Positions 18,700 to 32,344 of a stretch of 64,000 nt of DNA are shown here, one piece after another. The stretch's first letter is position 1. Every line of letters starts with the position of its first letter. The position numbers and the translations under genes are program-made. The notes beneath the pieces were generated by a model. The model searched no databases. It worked only from the letters and a program-made list of their open reading frames with translations, and was not told the DNA's origin. Source of the DNA: UBA6522 sp965221035 (GTDB taxonomy: Bacteria; Pseudomonadota; Gammaproteobacteria; Steroidobacterales; Rariloculaceae); NCBI GenBank assembly GCA_965221035.1, contig OZ244860.1:2852001-2916000 (forward strand). The letters run 5' to 3'.

Positions 18700-19188
18700 C
18701 TATGCCGCCTTCATCCGGTCCCGGTGGAATCCGCCCAGCGCGAACGTGATCACCGGCCAGAGCATCGCGCTGGATGCAAGCGGTGCCCAGGTGATGGAGC
18801 TCGGGATGGCGCGCTGGCCGGCACCGTCGATCCAGAACAGGATGAAATGATAGAGAGTCAGTATCAATACCACCGTCACCGCCACCTGCCAGTTCAGGGC
18901 GCCCCGAATCCGGAGGCGGAGCCGCAGCGCCAGGTAGACGACCGGCAATAGTGCGAACGCATGTTTTCCAAGTTCGGAACCGGTGAGAAGATCCAGGGCC
19001 AGGCCCATGGAGAAGGCGGTCAGAAGTCCGAACTGCCAGGGTCTGGCGACTGCCCAGTGGATAAGCGCCAACGCGACCCAGTCCGGCCGGAACGGTGCGA
19101 CGCGATCATCGAGGGGCACGATCGACAGCGCCAGCGCCAGTATGAAGGTCGCCACCGGCAACGCCCAGTGCCGTATCCGCGCGTTCAT
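18700..19188 (-). CDS. mreD: Rod shape-determining protein MreD
   Basis: 162 residues with about five hydrophobic segments (for example LPVATFILALALSIVPL and VAVTVVLILTLYHFILFW). PDWVALALIHWAV and GLALDLLTGSELGKHAFALLPVVYL are typical of MreD. It links MreC to the membrane part of the elongasome. The start overlaps the mreC stop by ATGA. Confidence 0.92.
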   Translation of the reverse strand: MNARIRHWALPVATFILALALSIVPLDDRVAPFRPDWVALALIHWAVARPWQFGLLTAFSMGLALDLLTGSELGKHAFALLPVVYLALRLRLRIRGALNWQVAVTVVLILTLYHFILFWIDGAGQRAIPSSITWAPLASSAMLWPVITFALGGFHRDRMKAA

Positions 19189-20069
19189 CGCCTGGTCTCC
19201 ACCAGATCGCTTGCGGCCGCGGTGAGTCCGGCTTCGTCCGCGTTCATAACCACCAGCACCTCCCGGCCCCGGTCGAGTCCCGCGCTGGGTCGGGCCATGA
19301 CCCGCGCGAACGATTGACCGGGACGACGCTGCACTACGGTCACGCGGCCCACCGGGTACCCTGGCGGAAATACGCCGCCGAGCCCTGTAGTAACGAGAAG
19401 GTCGCCTTCCCGAATGTCCGCGCTGTTGGTCAGGTAGGGCAGGTTCAGCAGGCCCGTCTCGCCGGTGCCCAGCGCCATGGTGCGCAGGCCCGTCCTGTTG
19501 ACGGCCACGGGCAGGCCGTGATTGGAGTCGCTGATCAGTACGGCATGGGATGTCAGGGCATCGACAGTGTCGATCTGGCCGACCACGCCGTCGGCGTCCA
19601 GCAATGCCTGTCCCGCGTGAACGCCGTTCAGGACGCCCCGATTGATGGTGAATCGCCGCCGATGGGGGGCCGGGTCCACGGAAAGGATCTCGGCAACCAG
19701 CATCCGGTCCGCAACCCGCTCGCTGGAGTCCAGCATCGCGCGCAGGCGGGCGTTTTCCGCCTCCAGCGTGGCCATTCGCTGCAGGCGTACGTCATGGTTG
19801 CGAAGTTCGCCTTTCAGGCGGGCGTTCTCCTCAAGCAGCGCTTCGCGGCTTGCGAGCGCTTGCCTGGTCCAGCGCCAGACGGAGAAGGGTTTGTCGACAC
19901 CGATCTGCAGAGGGTAGACGATCATCGACGCACCCTGGCGGATACGGTCGATCACCGCGTTGCCCCGATGGTCGAGAACCATGATCGTCAAGCTGAGGGC
20001 CGCGAGCAGCGCGAAGCGAATGCTCAGCGAAGTCGACGACTGCCTGTCGCCCGAGTCGGTTATCGGCAT
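19185..20069 (-). CDS. mreC: Rod shape-determining protein MreC
   Basis: 294 residues from ATG 20069, chosen for the GGGAG site just upstream; the frame is open further up. A single transmembrane segment (about residues 15-33) is followed by a coiled coil (REALLEENARLKGELRNHDVRLQRMATLEAENARLRAM) and a periplasmic beta domain with the family signature LDADGVVGQIDTV and ISDSNHGLPVAVNRTG. It scaffolds PBP2 and RodA. Part of the mreB to lipB operon. Confidence 0.95.
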   Translation of the reverse strand: MPITDSGDRQSSTSLSIRFALLAALSLTIMVLDHRGNAVIDRIRQGASMIVYPLQIGVDKPFSVWRWTRQALASREALLEENARLKGELRNHDVRLQRMATLEAENARLRAMLDSSERVADRMLVAEILSVDPAPHRRRFTINRGVLNGVHAGQALLDADGVVGQIDTVDALTSHAVLISDSNHGLPVAVNRTGLRTMALGTGETGLLNLPYLTNSADIREGDLLVTTGLGGVFPPGYPVGRVTVVQRRPGQSFARVMARPSAGLDRGREVLVVMNADEAGLTAAASDLVETRR

Positions 20070-20161
20070 CTTTCTCCCGAATGTCTGACCGCCGCCCCGC
20101 ATTGGCATCCCGACGGGCGGATGCCGCATGGTGCGCCGTTCCTGTTCACCCGGCGCGCCGC

Positions 20162-21205
20162 CTAGTCAACGGCGAACACAGCCGGCCCGTGTTCATCCAG
20201 TAATTCAAGTATGCGTCCGCCTCCGCGTGCCACGCAGGTCAGCGGTTCATCGGCCACCACTACCGGTATGCCGGTCTCCTCCATCAGGAGTTTGTCCAGG
20301 TCGGTCAGCAGCGCGCCTCCTCCGGTCACCACTATGCCCGCCTCGGCCACGTCGGCGCCCAATTCCGGCGGAGTCTGCTCCAGCGCTGTCCGCACCGCGC
20401 GCACGATCCCCTGCAGCGGTTCCTGGAGGGCTTCCAATATCTCATTGCTGTTCAGGGAGAACGTGCGGGGCACGCCCTCGGAAAGATTGCGGCCCTTGAC
20501 CGAAGTTTCCTTTACCTTGCGGCCCGGAAAGGCCGTTCCGATCTGCATCTTGATGCGTTCCGCGGTGGATTCGCCGATCAACACGCCGTAATTGCGCCGG
20601 ACATAGTTGATGATGGCCTCGTCGAACCGGTCTCCCCCGATGCGTACGGAGGACGCGTAGACGATGCCGTTGAGGGACATGACCGCCACTTCCGATGTTC
20701 CGCCGCCGATGTCCAGCACCATGGATCCCCTCGCTTCGTGCACAGGCATTCCCGCGCCGACCGCGGCCGCCATGGGCTCCTCCACAAGAAACACCTTGCG
20801 GGCCCCCGCCAATTCGGTGGATTCGCGGATCGCCCGCCGTTCCACCTGGGTCGAACCGTACGGTACGCATACCAGTACCCGGGGGCTCGGCTTGAAGAAT
20901 CGAGACCCATGCGCCTTCTTGACGAAGTGCTGCAGCATTTTCTCGGTAATGTCGAAGTCAGCGATAACGCCATCTTTCAGCGGTCGAATGGCCTTCATGT
21001 TCCCGGGCGTTCTTCCCAGCATGCTCTTGGCATCGGCTCCCACGGCCTGCAGGACATTGCCTCCGCCGGCCTTGTTCTCACGGATGGCCACCACAGACGG
21101 TTCGTCGAGAATGACACCTTGGCCACGCACGTAGATCAGCGTGTTCGCCGTGCCCAGATCAATCGAGAGATCGGTGGAAAAAAAACCGAGAAAGCGCTTT
21201 AGCAT
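20162..21205 (-). CDS. mreB: Rod shape-determining actin homologue MreB
   Basis: 347 residues, the standard length. Actin-fold phosphate loops are clear: [16 protein letters not shown] near the N-terminus, [17 protein letters not shown], and the adenosine loop [16 protein letters not shown]. MreB filaments guide the side-wall machinery. First gene of the elongation operon, divergent from gatC across 108 bases with a plausible promoter at 21241-21269. Confidence 0.97.
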   Translation of the reverse strand: MLKRFLGFFSTDLSIDLGTANTLIYVRGQGVILDEPSVVAIRENKAGGGNVLQAVGADAKSMLGRTPGNMKAIRPLKDGVIADFDITEKMLQHFVKKAHGSRFFKPSPRVLVCVPYGSTQVERRAIRESTELAGARKVFLVEEPMAAAVGAGMPVHEARGSMVLDIGGGTSEVAVMSLNGIVYASSVRIGGDRFDEAIINYVRRNYGVLIGESTAERIKMQIGTAFPGRKVKETSVKGRNLSEGVPRTFSLNSNEILEALQEPLQGIVRAVRTALEQTPPELGADVAEAGIVVTGGGALLTDLDKLLMEETGIPVVVADEPLTCVARGGGRILELLDEHGPAVFAVD

Positions 21206-21240
21206 TGTGGGACAAGTTCGCCACTAGGAACCAATCAGGC

Positions 21241-21269
21241 ACTTTAGCAATGGGTACGACAATCGGCAA
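21241..21269 (-). promoter_or_regulatory. Predicted mreB promoter
   Basis: On the minus strand TTGCCG (21269-21264) and TAAAGT (21246-21241) are separated by 17 bases and lie about 36 bases upstream of the mreB ATG. Match to sigma-70 boxes is moderate. Confidence 0.45.
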
Positions 21270-21285
21270 GGCGAAGGTGTATAGT
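21256..21285 (+). promoter_or_regulatory. Predicted gatCAB promoter
   Basis: ACGACA (21256-21261) and TATAGT (21280-21285) are 18 bases apart, about 28 bases before the gatC GTG. It overlaps the mreB promoter on the other strand. Confidence 0.4.
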
Positions 21286-21313
21286 TGTGCGCCGGATATT
21301 TGCGTCGAACACC

Positions 21314-21601
21314 GTGTCTCTGACTCTGGAAGATCTCAACAATCTCTGTATTCTGTCCCGTCTGGAGATCGCATCCGAAGAGATGGAAGGCGTGGCCGCG
21401 AAGCTGTCTGAGATTGTCACCATGGTGGACGCCTTGCAGGCGGTGGATACGGTCGCGGTTCTTCCGATGGCGCATCCGCTGGACCGTACCCAGCCATTGC
21501 GGCAAGACCGTGTTACCGAAGTGGACCGCCACGACAGGTATCAGCGCAATGCCCAGTGTGTGGAACGGGATCTGTACCTGGTGCCCAAGGTCATCGAATA
21601 A
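21314..21601 (+). CDS. gatC: Aspartyl/glutamyl-tRNA amidotransferase subunit C
   Basis: 95 residues from GTG 21314; an upstream in-frame start exists but VSLTLEDLNNLCILSRLEI is where the family begins. The typical GatC pattern follows: a helix, then MVDALQAVDTVAVLPMAHPL and a C-terminal PLRQDRVTEVDR segment that wraps between GatA and GatB. First gene of gatCAB. The complex converts misacylated Glu-tRNA(Gln) or Asp-tRNA(Asn) to the amide. Confidence 0.93.
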   Translation: MSLTLEDLNNLCILSRLEIASEEMEGVAAKLSEIVTMVDALQAVDTVAVLPMAHPLDRTQPLRQDRVTEVDRHDRYQRNAQCVERDLYLVPKVIE

Positions 21602-21662
21602 CCGCGCCGTGCCCAGGCGACCGAACACGACCCGTAATCCGGGCTGAAAATCCACCACCGCG

Positions 21663-23114
21663 ATGCACGACGCAACCATTACGCAGTTGGCGGAGAGCCT
21701 TGAGGCGCGCAAGGTTTCCGCCGTTGAACTCACCGACCACTTCCTGGCCCGCATTGATCGGCTTGACGGCGACCTGAACTCCTTCATCACCGTCACCGCG
21801 GAGGACGCTCGAGCCCAGGCGAAGCTGGCCGACGCACGGCTGTCCGCCGGAGACGCCCCCCCCCTGACCGGCATTCCCATCGCCCACAAGGACATTTTCT
21901 GCACCGCAGGCGCAAGGACTTCGTGCGGTTCGCGCATGCTGGACAATTTCGTTTCGCCTTACGACGCCACAGTGGTCGCCCGGCTTCGGAAGGCGGGCGC
22001 CGTCATGCTCGGCAAGACCAATATGGATGAATTCGCCATGGGGTCTTCGAACGAAACCAGCCACTATGGGCCGGTGCGCAATCCTTGGGACAGGAACCGG
22101 GTGCCTGGAGGGTCTTCGGGAGGCTCTGCCGCGGCGGTCGCGGCACGCCTGACGCCGGGAGCGACCGGCACGGACACCGGCGGTTCGATCCGCCAACCCG
22201 CCGCCTTGTGCGGCATAACCGGCATCAAGCCCACCTATGGCCGTGTGTCCCGCTGGGGCATGGTCGCCTTCGCGTCCAGCCTGGACCAGGCCGGCACCCT
22301 GGCGCGCACGGCGGAGGACGCCGCCCTGTTGCTGCAGGCCATGGCCGGCCCCGACCCGAGGGACTCCACGGCGCTGCCGGAGCCCGTGCCCGACTACACT
22401 GCCGGGCTTGCGCGTCCCCCGGGAAACATCACCATCGGTGTCGTGGAGGATTTCTTCGACGACGGTCTGGACCGGGGCAACGCACAGCTCGTCCGTGACG
22501 CACTGGCGGTCATGGAGCGGCTCGGCGCCACCCTCAGAACGGTTCGACTCAAGAATATCGGTCTGTCCGTGCCCGTCTACTACGTTGTGGCGCCGGCGGA
22601 AGCCTCTTCCAACCTGTCCCGATTCGACGGGGTGCGTTTCGGCCACCGGGCCAAGGGCGCCGAGGACCTGGCGCAACTGTACATGCGAACCCGTGGCGAG
22701 GGATTCGGGGCGGAGGTCAAGCGGCGAATTCTGACGGGCACCTACGTGCTTTCAGCGGGTTATTTCGATGCCTACTACCTGCAGGCGCAGAAGGTGCGCC
22801 AGCTCATCAGCGAGGATTTCGCCCGCGCGTTCAGGGAGGTGGACATCATCGCCGGACCGACCACCCCCACCCCGGCTTTCCCGCTGGGACAAAAGCTCGA
22901 CGACCCGGTCCGGATGTACCTGAACGACATCTATACCATCGGCGCGCCGCTTGCGGGCCTGCCGGCGATTTCCGTGCCTTGCGGCCTGGTGCGCGGGCTG
23001 CCGGTAGGGTTGCAGTTCATCGGACCGCATCTCGGCGAGGACCTGCTGTTGAGAGCGGCCCACTGGTACCAGAAGGAGACGGATTGGCACACGCTCGCGC
23101 CGCCGGAGATCTGA
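21663..23114 (+). CDS. gatA: Aspartyl/glutamyl-tRNA amidotransferase subunit A
   Basis: 483 residues. Amidase-signature enzyme: the catalytic Lys in [12 protein letters not shown], the Gly/Ser-rich [16 protein letters not shown], and the nucleophile region [17 protein letters not shown] give the Ser-cisSer-Lys triad. It releases ammonia from glutamine for the tRNA-bound substrate. It follows gatC by 61 bases; gatB starts two bases after its stop. Confidence 0.97.
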   Translation: MHDATITQLAESLEARKVSAVELTDHFLARIDRLDGDLNSFITVTAEDARAQAKLADARLSAGDAPPLTGIPIAHKDIFCTAGARTSCGSRMLDNFVSPYDATVVARLRKAGAVMLGKTNMDEFAMGSSNETSHYGPVRNPWDRNRVPGGSSGGSAAAVAARLTPGATGTDTGGSIRQPAALCGITGIKPTYGRVSRWGMVAFASSLDQAGTLARTAEDAALLLQAMAGPDPRDSTALPEPVPDYTAGLARPPGNITIGVVEDFFDDGLDRGNAQLVRDALAVMERLGATLRTVRLKNIGLSVPVYYVVAPAEASSNLSRFDGVRFGHRAKGAEDLAQLYMRTRGEGFGAEVKRRILTGTYVLSAGYFDAYYLQAQKVRQLISEDFARAFREVDIIAGPTTPTPAFPLGQKLDDPVRMYLNDIYTIGAPLAGLPAISVPCGLVRGLPVGLQFIGPHLGEDLLLRAAHWYQKETDWHTLAPPEI

Positions 23115-23116
23115 AT

Positions 23117-24550
23117 ATGGATTGGGAATCCGTCATCGGCCTGGAAATCCACACCCAGCTTGCCACCGAAAGCAAGATCTTTTCGGGTTCGCCGACGCGC
23201 TACGGCGCGCCTCCCAACAGCCAGGCGTCACTCGTCGACCTGGGTTATCCGGGCGTGCTGCCGGTGCTCAATGCCGAGGCGGTCCACATGGCCGTCCGGT
23301 TCGGACTGGCGACGGGCTGCGCCATCGCGCGGCGCTCGATCTTCGCGCGCAAGAATTACTTCTATCCCGACCTTCCGAAGGGGTATCAGATCTCCCAGTA
23401 CGAGTTGCCCATCGTGCATGATGGCCGCCTGGACATCGTCTCGGACGACGGCGGCATCAAGACAATCGGCATCACCCGGGCCCACCTGGAGGAGGATGCC
23501 GGCAAGTCCCTGCACGAGGATTTCCAGGGGCTCAGCGGCATCGACCTGAATCGGGCCGGCACGCCGCTGCTGGAGATCGTCTCCGAGCCCGATCTGCGCT
23601 CGGCGCGGGAAGCCGGCCAATACATGCGCGCCATTCACACCCTGGTGAGGTATCTCGGCATTTCGGACGGCAACATGCAGGAGGGCTCGTTCCGCTGCGA
23701 CGCCAACGTCTCCATCAGGCCATGCGGCGAGGACCGGTTCGGCACCCGAACCGAAATCAAGAACCTCAATTCCTTCCGGTTCGTGGAAAAAGCCATCGAG
23801 GTGGAGATCGAGCGCCAGATCGGCGTGCTCGAGGACGGCGGCAGCGTGGCCCAGGAAACACGCCAATACGATGCGGACCGCAACGAGACCCGCGTCATGC
23901 GCGGCAAGGAGGAAGCCAACGACTATCGGTATTTTCCCGATCCCGACCTGTTGCCGGTAGTCATTGACGACGCCCTGATCGAGCGGTTGCGGGCCGATAT
24001 GCCGGAACTGCCGGCGGCGAGGCGTGCGCGCTTCATCGAGCAGTACGGCCTTTCCGCCAACGATGCGCAATTGCTGACCTCCGGTCCGGAATCGGCGGAC
24101 TACTTCGAGGCGGCGGTGCGCGCGAGCCGTTCGGCCCCGCCGAAGACGGTGTCCAACTGGTTCCAGGGTGAGCTGACCTCAATCCTCAACCGCGAAGGGG
24201 TGGATGTGGCCGACACGAGGGTCGACGCGACAACGTTCGGGTCGTTGCTGGACCGCGTTGCCGATGGAACGCTTTCCGGCCGCATGGGCAAGGAGGTGCT
24301 GGACGCGTTGTGGAATGGCGAAGGCACCGTGGACGACATCATCGAGGCCCGGGGCCTGCGGCAAATCAGCGACGCCGGCGCCATCGAGGCCCTTGTGGAC
24401 GGGGTGATCGCCGGGCACCCGGAACAGGTGGCGCAGTACAGGGGCGGCAGGACGAAGGTCATCGGATTTCTGGTCGGACAGGTGATGAAGGCTTCGGGGG
24501 GCAAGGCCAATCCCCGGCAGGTGAACGAAATGCTGAGGAACAAGCTCTAG
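23117..24550 (+). CDS. gatB: Aspartyl/glutamyl-tRNA amidotransferase subunit B
   Basis: 477 residues from ATG 23117 ([22 protein letters not shown]). Signature elements: FCR-type exchange is absent but [46 protein letters not shown] and [12 protein letters not shown] are all present. The C-terminal YqeY-like tRNA-binding domain ends [17 protein letters not shown]. GatB phosphorylates and amidates the charged tRNA. Confidence 0.97.
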   Translation: MDWESVIGLEIHTQLATESKIFSGSPTRYGAPPNSQASLVDLGYPGVLPVLNAEAVHMAVRFGLATGCAIARRSIFARKNYFYPDLPKGYQISQYELPIVHDGRLDIVSDDGGIKTIGITRAHLEEDAGKSLHEDFQGLSGIDLNRAGTPLLEIVSEPDLRSAREAGQYMRAIHTLVRYLGISDGNMQEGSFRCDANVSIRPCGEDRFGTRTEIKNLNSFRFVEKAIEVEIERQIGVLEDGGSVAQETRQYDADRNETRVMRGKEEANDYRYFPDPDLLPVVIDDALIERLRADMPELPAARRARFIEQYGLSANDAQLLTSGPESADYFEAAVRASRSAPPKTVSNWFQGELTSILNREGVDVADTRVDATTFGSLLDRVADGTLSGRMGKEVLDALWNGEGTVDDIIEARGLRQISDAGAIEALVDGVIAGHPEQVAQYRGGRTKVIGFLVGQVMKASGGKANPRQVNEMLRNKL

Positions 24551-24650
24551 CGAACTTCGCCCCGGGCCGGGTATTCTTGCGCTTCCGGTGGCGGCGGGTT
24601 GGAGTGACGGACGGCCTGGGTCTCGCCGACGACGATGAGGCAAGAACAAG

Positions 24651-25289
24651 ATGGGCGCACCGAAGAGCGGGGCGGCAACGATCAGTCGGCCGGGTCCGAA
24701 CGAGGAACCGCGCCGCCCTGCGCCCACTCGGAATTGGACCTACGAGCACACTCGCGTTCTTCCGGAAGTTTTCGAAGGACTGGGCGGCAACGCGACGCTG
24801 AACATCCTTGACGCGGGGCCGGTCGAGGCGCAGACCGTTGACTTTCTCAGGCGCTTCCGGTGCCGGCTCTACGTGGCCGACCTGTTCAATTGCTCCTTTC
24901 CCGCCGTTAGTAACGATGAGACTCAAGCATTCCTTGAAACCGTTGACGACGTGCGGTTTGACGTGTGTTTACTCTGGGATTTCATCAATTTTCCCGACGA
25001 TTCCGCCTTTGCGGGGTTCATCTCGATTCTGAACGATCACATCCACGAGAAAACACGGCTGTATGCCATAGGCGCCTACTCGGTGGAATTGCCGATCAGG
25101 CCTTACCGGTATGCGATTGCGGATATCGACAAGTTGGCCATCCGTCCCGCCGCCGGCACCGTCCCGCGGCCCCGTTCGCACGAAGACGTTGTCAGGGCCA
25201 TGAACCGCAATGTGGTCGAAAGTGCCGCGCTGCGGCAAGACAACCGGCTGGAACTGATGCTGAGTACGATCCCCGCGACCAGTCTCTGA
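24651..25289 (+). CDS. Hypothetical protein with methyltransferase-like fold
   Basis: 212 residues. A segment NATLNILDAGPVEAQTVDFLRRF followed by CRLYVADLFNC resembles the first strand-loop-helix-strand of Rossmann methyltransferases, and VRFDVCLLWDFINFPDDSAF resembles motif IV. The glycine-rich loop is reduced (DAGPVE instead of DxGxG), so SAM binding is uncertain. The N-terminal 30 residues are Pro/Arg-rich. It sits between gatB and the methionine operon. No precise family recognised. Confidence 0.6.
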   Translation: MGAPKSGAATISRPGPNEEPRRPAPTRNWTYEHTRVLPEVFEGLGGNATLNILDAGPVEAQTVDFLRRFRCRLYVADLFNCSFPAVSNDETQAFLETVDDVRFDVCLLWDFINFPDDSAFAGFISILNDHIHEKTRLYAIGAYSVELPIRPYRYAIADIDKLAIRPAAGTVPRPRSHEDVVRAMNRNVVESAALRQDNRLELMLSTIPATSL

Positions 25290-25398
25290 ATAGCGCCGTC
25301 CACCGCCGTCGATGTTCGAATCCGATGGTTTGAAATCGAATCCCGAACCCGATTCGGCAGCGGCTTGGCTCGCGGTTGACATGTAACGCACCTCAAGA

Positions 25399-25436
25399 TA
25401 TATAACTACATCGTTATATACCGATGTAGTTATGTA
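25399..25436. promoter_or_regulatory. Palindromic operator at the ArsR-methyltransferase start
   Basis: Arms 25399-25413 (TATATAACTACATCG) and 25422-25436 are inverted repeats with one mismatch and an 8-base spacer. A nested perfect repeat ATATAAC-tacatc-GTTATAT lies at 25400-25419. The right arm contains the start codon at 25432, so regulator binding would cover the start site. Likely autoregulation of the regulator-metF-metH operon. Confidence 0.65.
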
Positions 25437-26385
25437 CGAGCTTCGCAAGCTGACGGATTTGCTCCGGGTGCTTCAGGACCCTACCCGCCTGCGCCTGCTA
25501 TGGGTGCTGCGGCGCGGTGAACTCTCTGTTGGCGAAGTGGTCCAGGTCACCGGCCTCAGTCAGCCGCGAGTTTCCAGGCATCTGAAACTGTTGTGCGACG
25601 CCCGCGCCGTCCGCCGGACCCCGGACCAGAATGAAGTGTATTATCGCGCCGCCATCGATGATGATCACCGTGACCTGGTGGAGGCGGTCCTGTCGAGCGT
25701 CTCGGAGAGCGATCCGGTCATCTCAAGGGATCGACAGCGGCTTATCGCCATCCTCGACAGCCGGCTGGCCCGTGCCAGGACGCTGTTGGACCGCCTCGGC
25801 GTATGTTCCCTCGGTGCCACCGACATGTCAGAGGTCGGCGCCGTCATCGACGCCCTGCTGGCCCGTTGGATACCAACGGCTCCGAATGGCGGATCGCTGG
25901 GCGATCTGCTGGACATCGGCACCGGCACGGGGAGCATGCTGCGGCTGCTGGCGGGCCGCGCCCGCCGCGCGGTGGCCGTGGATCTGTCCCGCGACATGCG
26001 GCTCATCGCGCGGGCGGCGGCATTGTCGTCGGGGCTTGCCAATTGCACGGTGTGCCAGGGGGACATGTACGACCTGGAGTTTACGGACCGCTGCTTCGAC
26101 CTGGTGACCATGGACCGTGTGCTGGGCACCGCCGACGACCCCGCTGCCGCGTTGAGAGAGGCCGCCCGCGTCATGAACGACGAGGCCCTGCTGCTGATCA
26201 TTGAAGCCGGGACGGCACCGGCCGCCAACAATCATCTGGAGCGGCACCTGGTCCAGGCGGGTCTGAAGGCCGTGGAACTGCGGTCCGCGGCGCGGGAGTC
26301 CGTCCTGGTGACGCTTGCCGCCAAGGCGGCCTCATCCTGTCTTGTGCCCGGAATGATCGACGCGGAGATTCCCGGTGACAGTTAG
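25432..26385 (+). CDS. ArsR-family regulator fused to a SAM-dependent methyltransferase domain
   Basis: 317 residues. N-terminal winged helix (about residues 5-75): LLRVLQDPTRLRLLWVL, then the recognition helix in GLSQPRVSRHLKLLCDA. The C-terminal half is a class I methyltransferase: LLDIGTGTGSMLRLLAG is motif I, AVAVDLSRDMRLIARA is motif II, and FDLVTMDRVLGTADDPAAALREAARVM follows. ArsR-methyltransferase fusions next to metF and metH fit the SahR group, which senses S-adenosylhomocysteine to control the methionine cycle; that role is inferred from context. The metF start overlaps its end. No Shine-Dalgarno is seen because the operator covers the start. Confidence 0.87.
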   Translation: MYELRKLTDLLRVLQDPTRLRLLWVLRRGELSVGEVVQVTGLSQPRVSRHLKLLCDARAVRRTPDQNEVYYRAAIDDDHRDLVEAVLSSVSESDPVISRDRQRLIAILDSRLARARTLLDRLGVCSLGATDMSEVGAVIDALLARWIPTAPNGGSLGDLLDIGTGTGSMLRLLAGRARRAVAVDLSRDMRLIARAAALSSGLANCTVCQGDMYDLEFTDRCFDLVTMDRVLGTADDPAAALREAARVMNDEALLLIIEAGTAPAANNHLERHLVQAGLKAVELRSAARESVLVTLAAKAASSCLVPGMIDAEIPGDS

Positions 26386-27249
26386 GAATATCCAGGTCTC
26401 GTTCGAATTCTTTCCGCCGGCCACCGAGGAAATGGAACGCACGCTGTGGCATTCCGTGAAACGGCTCGGGCCGCTGGGACCCAGATTCGTTTCGGTGACG
26501 TACGGCGCCGACGGTTCGACGCGCGATCGCACCCACAGAATCGTACAGCGCATCCGAGACGAAACGGACCTGACCTGCGCGCCCCATCTCACCTGCATCG
26601 GGTCCCGCCGCGAGGAGGTGTTGTCGATCGCCCGGGCGTACCGGGACGCCGGGATCAGGCAGCTGGTCGCGCTGCGCGGCGATCCGCCCCGGGGGGCGCG
26701 CTTTCACGAACCGCGCGAAGACGGTTTCGCCTACGCTTCGGACCTGGTCGGGGGATTGCTTTCCGTGGCGCCCTTCGACATCTCGGTGGCTGCCTATCCG
26801 GAAGTTCATCCGGAGGCCTTGAGCGCCGCGGCCGACCTGGACAACCTGAAACGCAAGATAGACGCCGGCGGCTCGCGGGCGATCACGCAATTCTTCTACG
26901 ACACCTCGGCGTACCTGCGCTTCAGGGACCGCTGTCGCAGCGCGGGCGTGAAGGTGCCCATCATTCCGGGGATCCTGCCGATCGCAAGTTTCAGTGGCAT
27001 GCTGAAATTTGCCGCAAAGTGCGGTGTGAACGTTCCCGGCCGGATACATGAACGGTTTTCGGGCCTGGACGGGGACTTGCAGACCAGCCGGATGATCGCC
27101 GCCAGCGTGGCTATCGAACAGGTCGACGAACTGTTTCGCCACGGCGTGCGCCAGTTTCACTTCTATACGCTCAACCGCGCGGAACTGATTTACGCGATCT
27201 GCCATGCGCTGGGGCTTCGGCCCGACCGCGCCGGTGCGGAGTACGCCGC

Positions 27250-27253
<4 letters not shown>
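26375..27253 (+). CDS. metF: Methylenetetrahydrofolate reductase
   Basis: 292 residues from GTG 26375, overlapping the regulator gene by 11 bases. FAD-binding TIM barrel: VSFEFFPPATEEMERTLW carries the catalytic Glu, then FVSVTYGADGSTRDRT, LTCIGSRREEV, LVALRGDPPRG, and AAYPEVHPEA with KRKIDAGGSRAITQFFYD. It makes 5-methyltetrahydrofolate for MetH. The next gene starts four bases before its stop. Confidence 0.96.
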
Positions 27254-30920
<3,667 letters not shown>

Positions 30921-31006
30921 ACCGGGGCCCGTGATATCTGCGGTGTGGGGGCACTATTGCACTCCGATTAACAACGACAATCCTTTATTCGACCGCTGCG
31001 CCAGTG

Positions 31007-31148
31007 GGGGCGCGTGCGGACAGCCCTTTCGAGCTTGACCTCCCTCCGCCATCCTGGCGGATGGTCGGATCGGGGGCTCCTCGCTAATGGCCATCCATGG
31101 CCCGCTCGTCGCCCCACGACGCTCGAAAGGTCTGTCCGCACGCGCCCC
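31007..31148. repeat. Composite palindromic element, copy 2
   Basis: Outer arms 31007-31034 and 31121-31148 are complementary over 28 bp with one mismatch (GGGGCGCGTGCGGACAG shared). Inside, a small hairpin 31045-31050/31056-31061 (TCCGCC/GGCGGA) is followed by GGATCGGGG and a weaker second hairpin centred on CCATCCATGG, then CCACGACGC. It occupies the gap between the converging metH and prmC genes. Confidence 0.75.
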
Positions 31149-31282
31149 TCGCGGTCGTCGTCCTCGAACAGCAAGGGGGCTTGGGCAATGATCCGGCGCG
31201 CGCGCGCAAACCAGATAGCTTGTCGCTGGACAAAATAGCGAGTGTTGGGGGGAATTATACGCCTCTTGGACGTCGTGCAGAT

Positions 31283-32164
31283 TCACCCGTGCCTCCCCGC
31301 GGTAACGCGGTCGTGGCCGGCGAGATCCCGGTACGTCTCGATGTCTGCAAACCCCGCGCCGCCCATCAGGCGCCGCACGCGCATGGCCTGATCGCGGCCA
31401 TGTTCCAGCAACAACGTGCCGTGCCGAGCGAGCACGCGCGGCGCGCCGGCTATGATCTCACGGAGGCTGTCGAGTCCGTCTGCGCCGCCGTCCAGCGCCA
31501 GGCGGGGTTCGTGCCGCAACTCGCCGCCGAGAAACGCCTCGTCGTCCTTCGCCACGTAGGGCGGATTGGCCGCGATGAAGTCGAAGCTGTCGCCGGACAG
31601 CGCGCCAAACCAGTCCGATCGCACCCAATCGACTTCGATTCCCAGCTGCACGCCATTGGCGGTGGCGATCCTCAGAGCTGGGGCGCTGAGTTCCACGGCA
31701 ATCATCCTGCATCGCGGGCGGCGCTGCTTGATGGCGAGGGCGATGGCGCCGCTGCCGCTTCCCGCGTCCAGCACCGTGGCACCTTCATTCGCGGTCAGCC
31801 TGTCCAGCACCGTATCCACCAGCAATTCGGTTTCTGGCCGCGGCACCAGCGTGTCGGGCGATACCCTCAGCGGAAGCGAATAGAACTCGCGCCAGCCGGT
31901 CAGGTACGCCACCGGCATTCCCGCCCCACGTCGTTCGATCAGGCCGCGATATTGCCCGGAACTTTCGGCGGATACGCGTCGTTCCGGAAATCCGATGATG
32001 CTGCCGCGGGGGCGATCGAGCATGAACGACAGCAGCGCTTCCGCATCGAGCCGCGGACTGTCGCTTGATGACGCGAGCCGCGCCGCCGCCCAGTCGAGCA
32101 ACGCGCCGACGGAGCTCGCCTCCGCGCTTCGCGTATGCGTTTTCTCGACAATTCGGGAGCACAT
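31283..32164 (-). CDS. prmC: Release factor glutamine methyltransferase
   Basis: 293 residues. The N-terminal helical domain ends near LTGWREFYSLPLRVSPDTLVPRPETELLVD, the PrmC signature. SAM motif VLDAGSGSGAIALAI and the catalytic NPPY in FIAANPPYVAKDD follow. PrmC methylates the Gln of the GGQ motif of release factors. It normally sits directly behind prfA; here about 900 bases with a VapBC module lie between them. Confidence 0.94.
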   Translation of the reverse strand: MCSRIVEKTHTRSAEASSVGALLDWAAARLASSSDSPRLDAEALLSFMLDRPRGSIIGFPERRVSAESSGQYRGLIERRGAGMPVAYLTGWREFYSLPLRVSPDTLVPRPETELLVDTVLDRLTANEGATVLDAGSGSGAIALAIKQRRPRCRMIAVELSAPALRIATANGVQLGIEVDWVRSDWFGALSGDSFDFIAANPPYVAKDDEAFLGGELRHEPRLALDGGADGLDSLREIIAGAPRVLARHGTLLLEHGRDQAMRVRRLMGGAGFADIETYRDLAGHDRVTAGRHG

Positions 32165-32184
32165 CGGTGCTCGTCTCCGTGACC

Positions 32185-32239
32185 GACCAATTGAAGGTCA
32201 ACGCCTGACCAATTGAAACTCCATACCTGACAGATTGAA
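32185..32239. repeat. Three 22-bp-spaced repeats, possible IS21-type end
   Basis: GACCAATTGAA occurs at 32185-32195 and 32207-32217 and GACAGATTGAA at 32229-32239, exactly 22 bases apart. Multiple short repeats at termini are known for IS21-family elements. No transposase is near, so this may be a solo end left in the prmC leader. Confidence 0.5.
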
Positions 32240-32344
32240 AGTGGTCAAGCTCTCTTTATGAGGGAAAACCTTCAGATTCAACAAGTTGTTACTCCACGCG
32301 TCGCCAGAGTCGCACAAGCGCGACAGACCCCGGTGCGGAAACCT

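Noticed and set aside
24551..24600. GC-rich palindrome after gatB as a terminator
   Set aside because: The stem is short and broken, and no U-tract follows.
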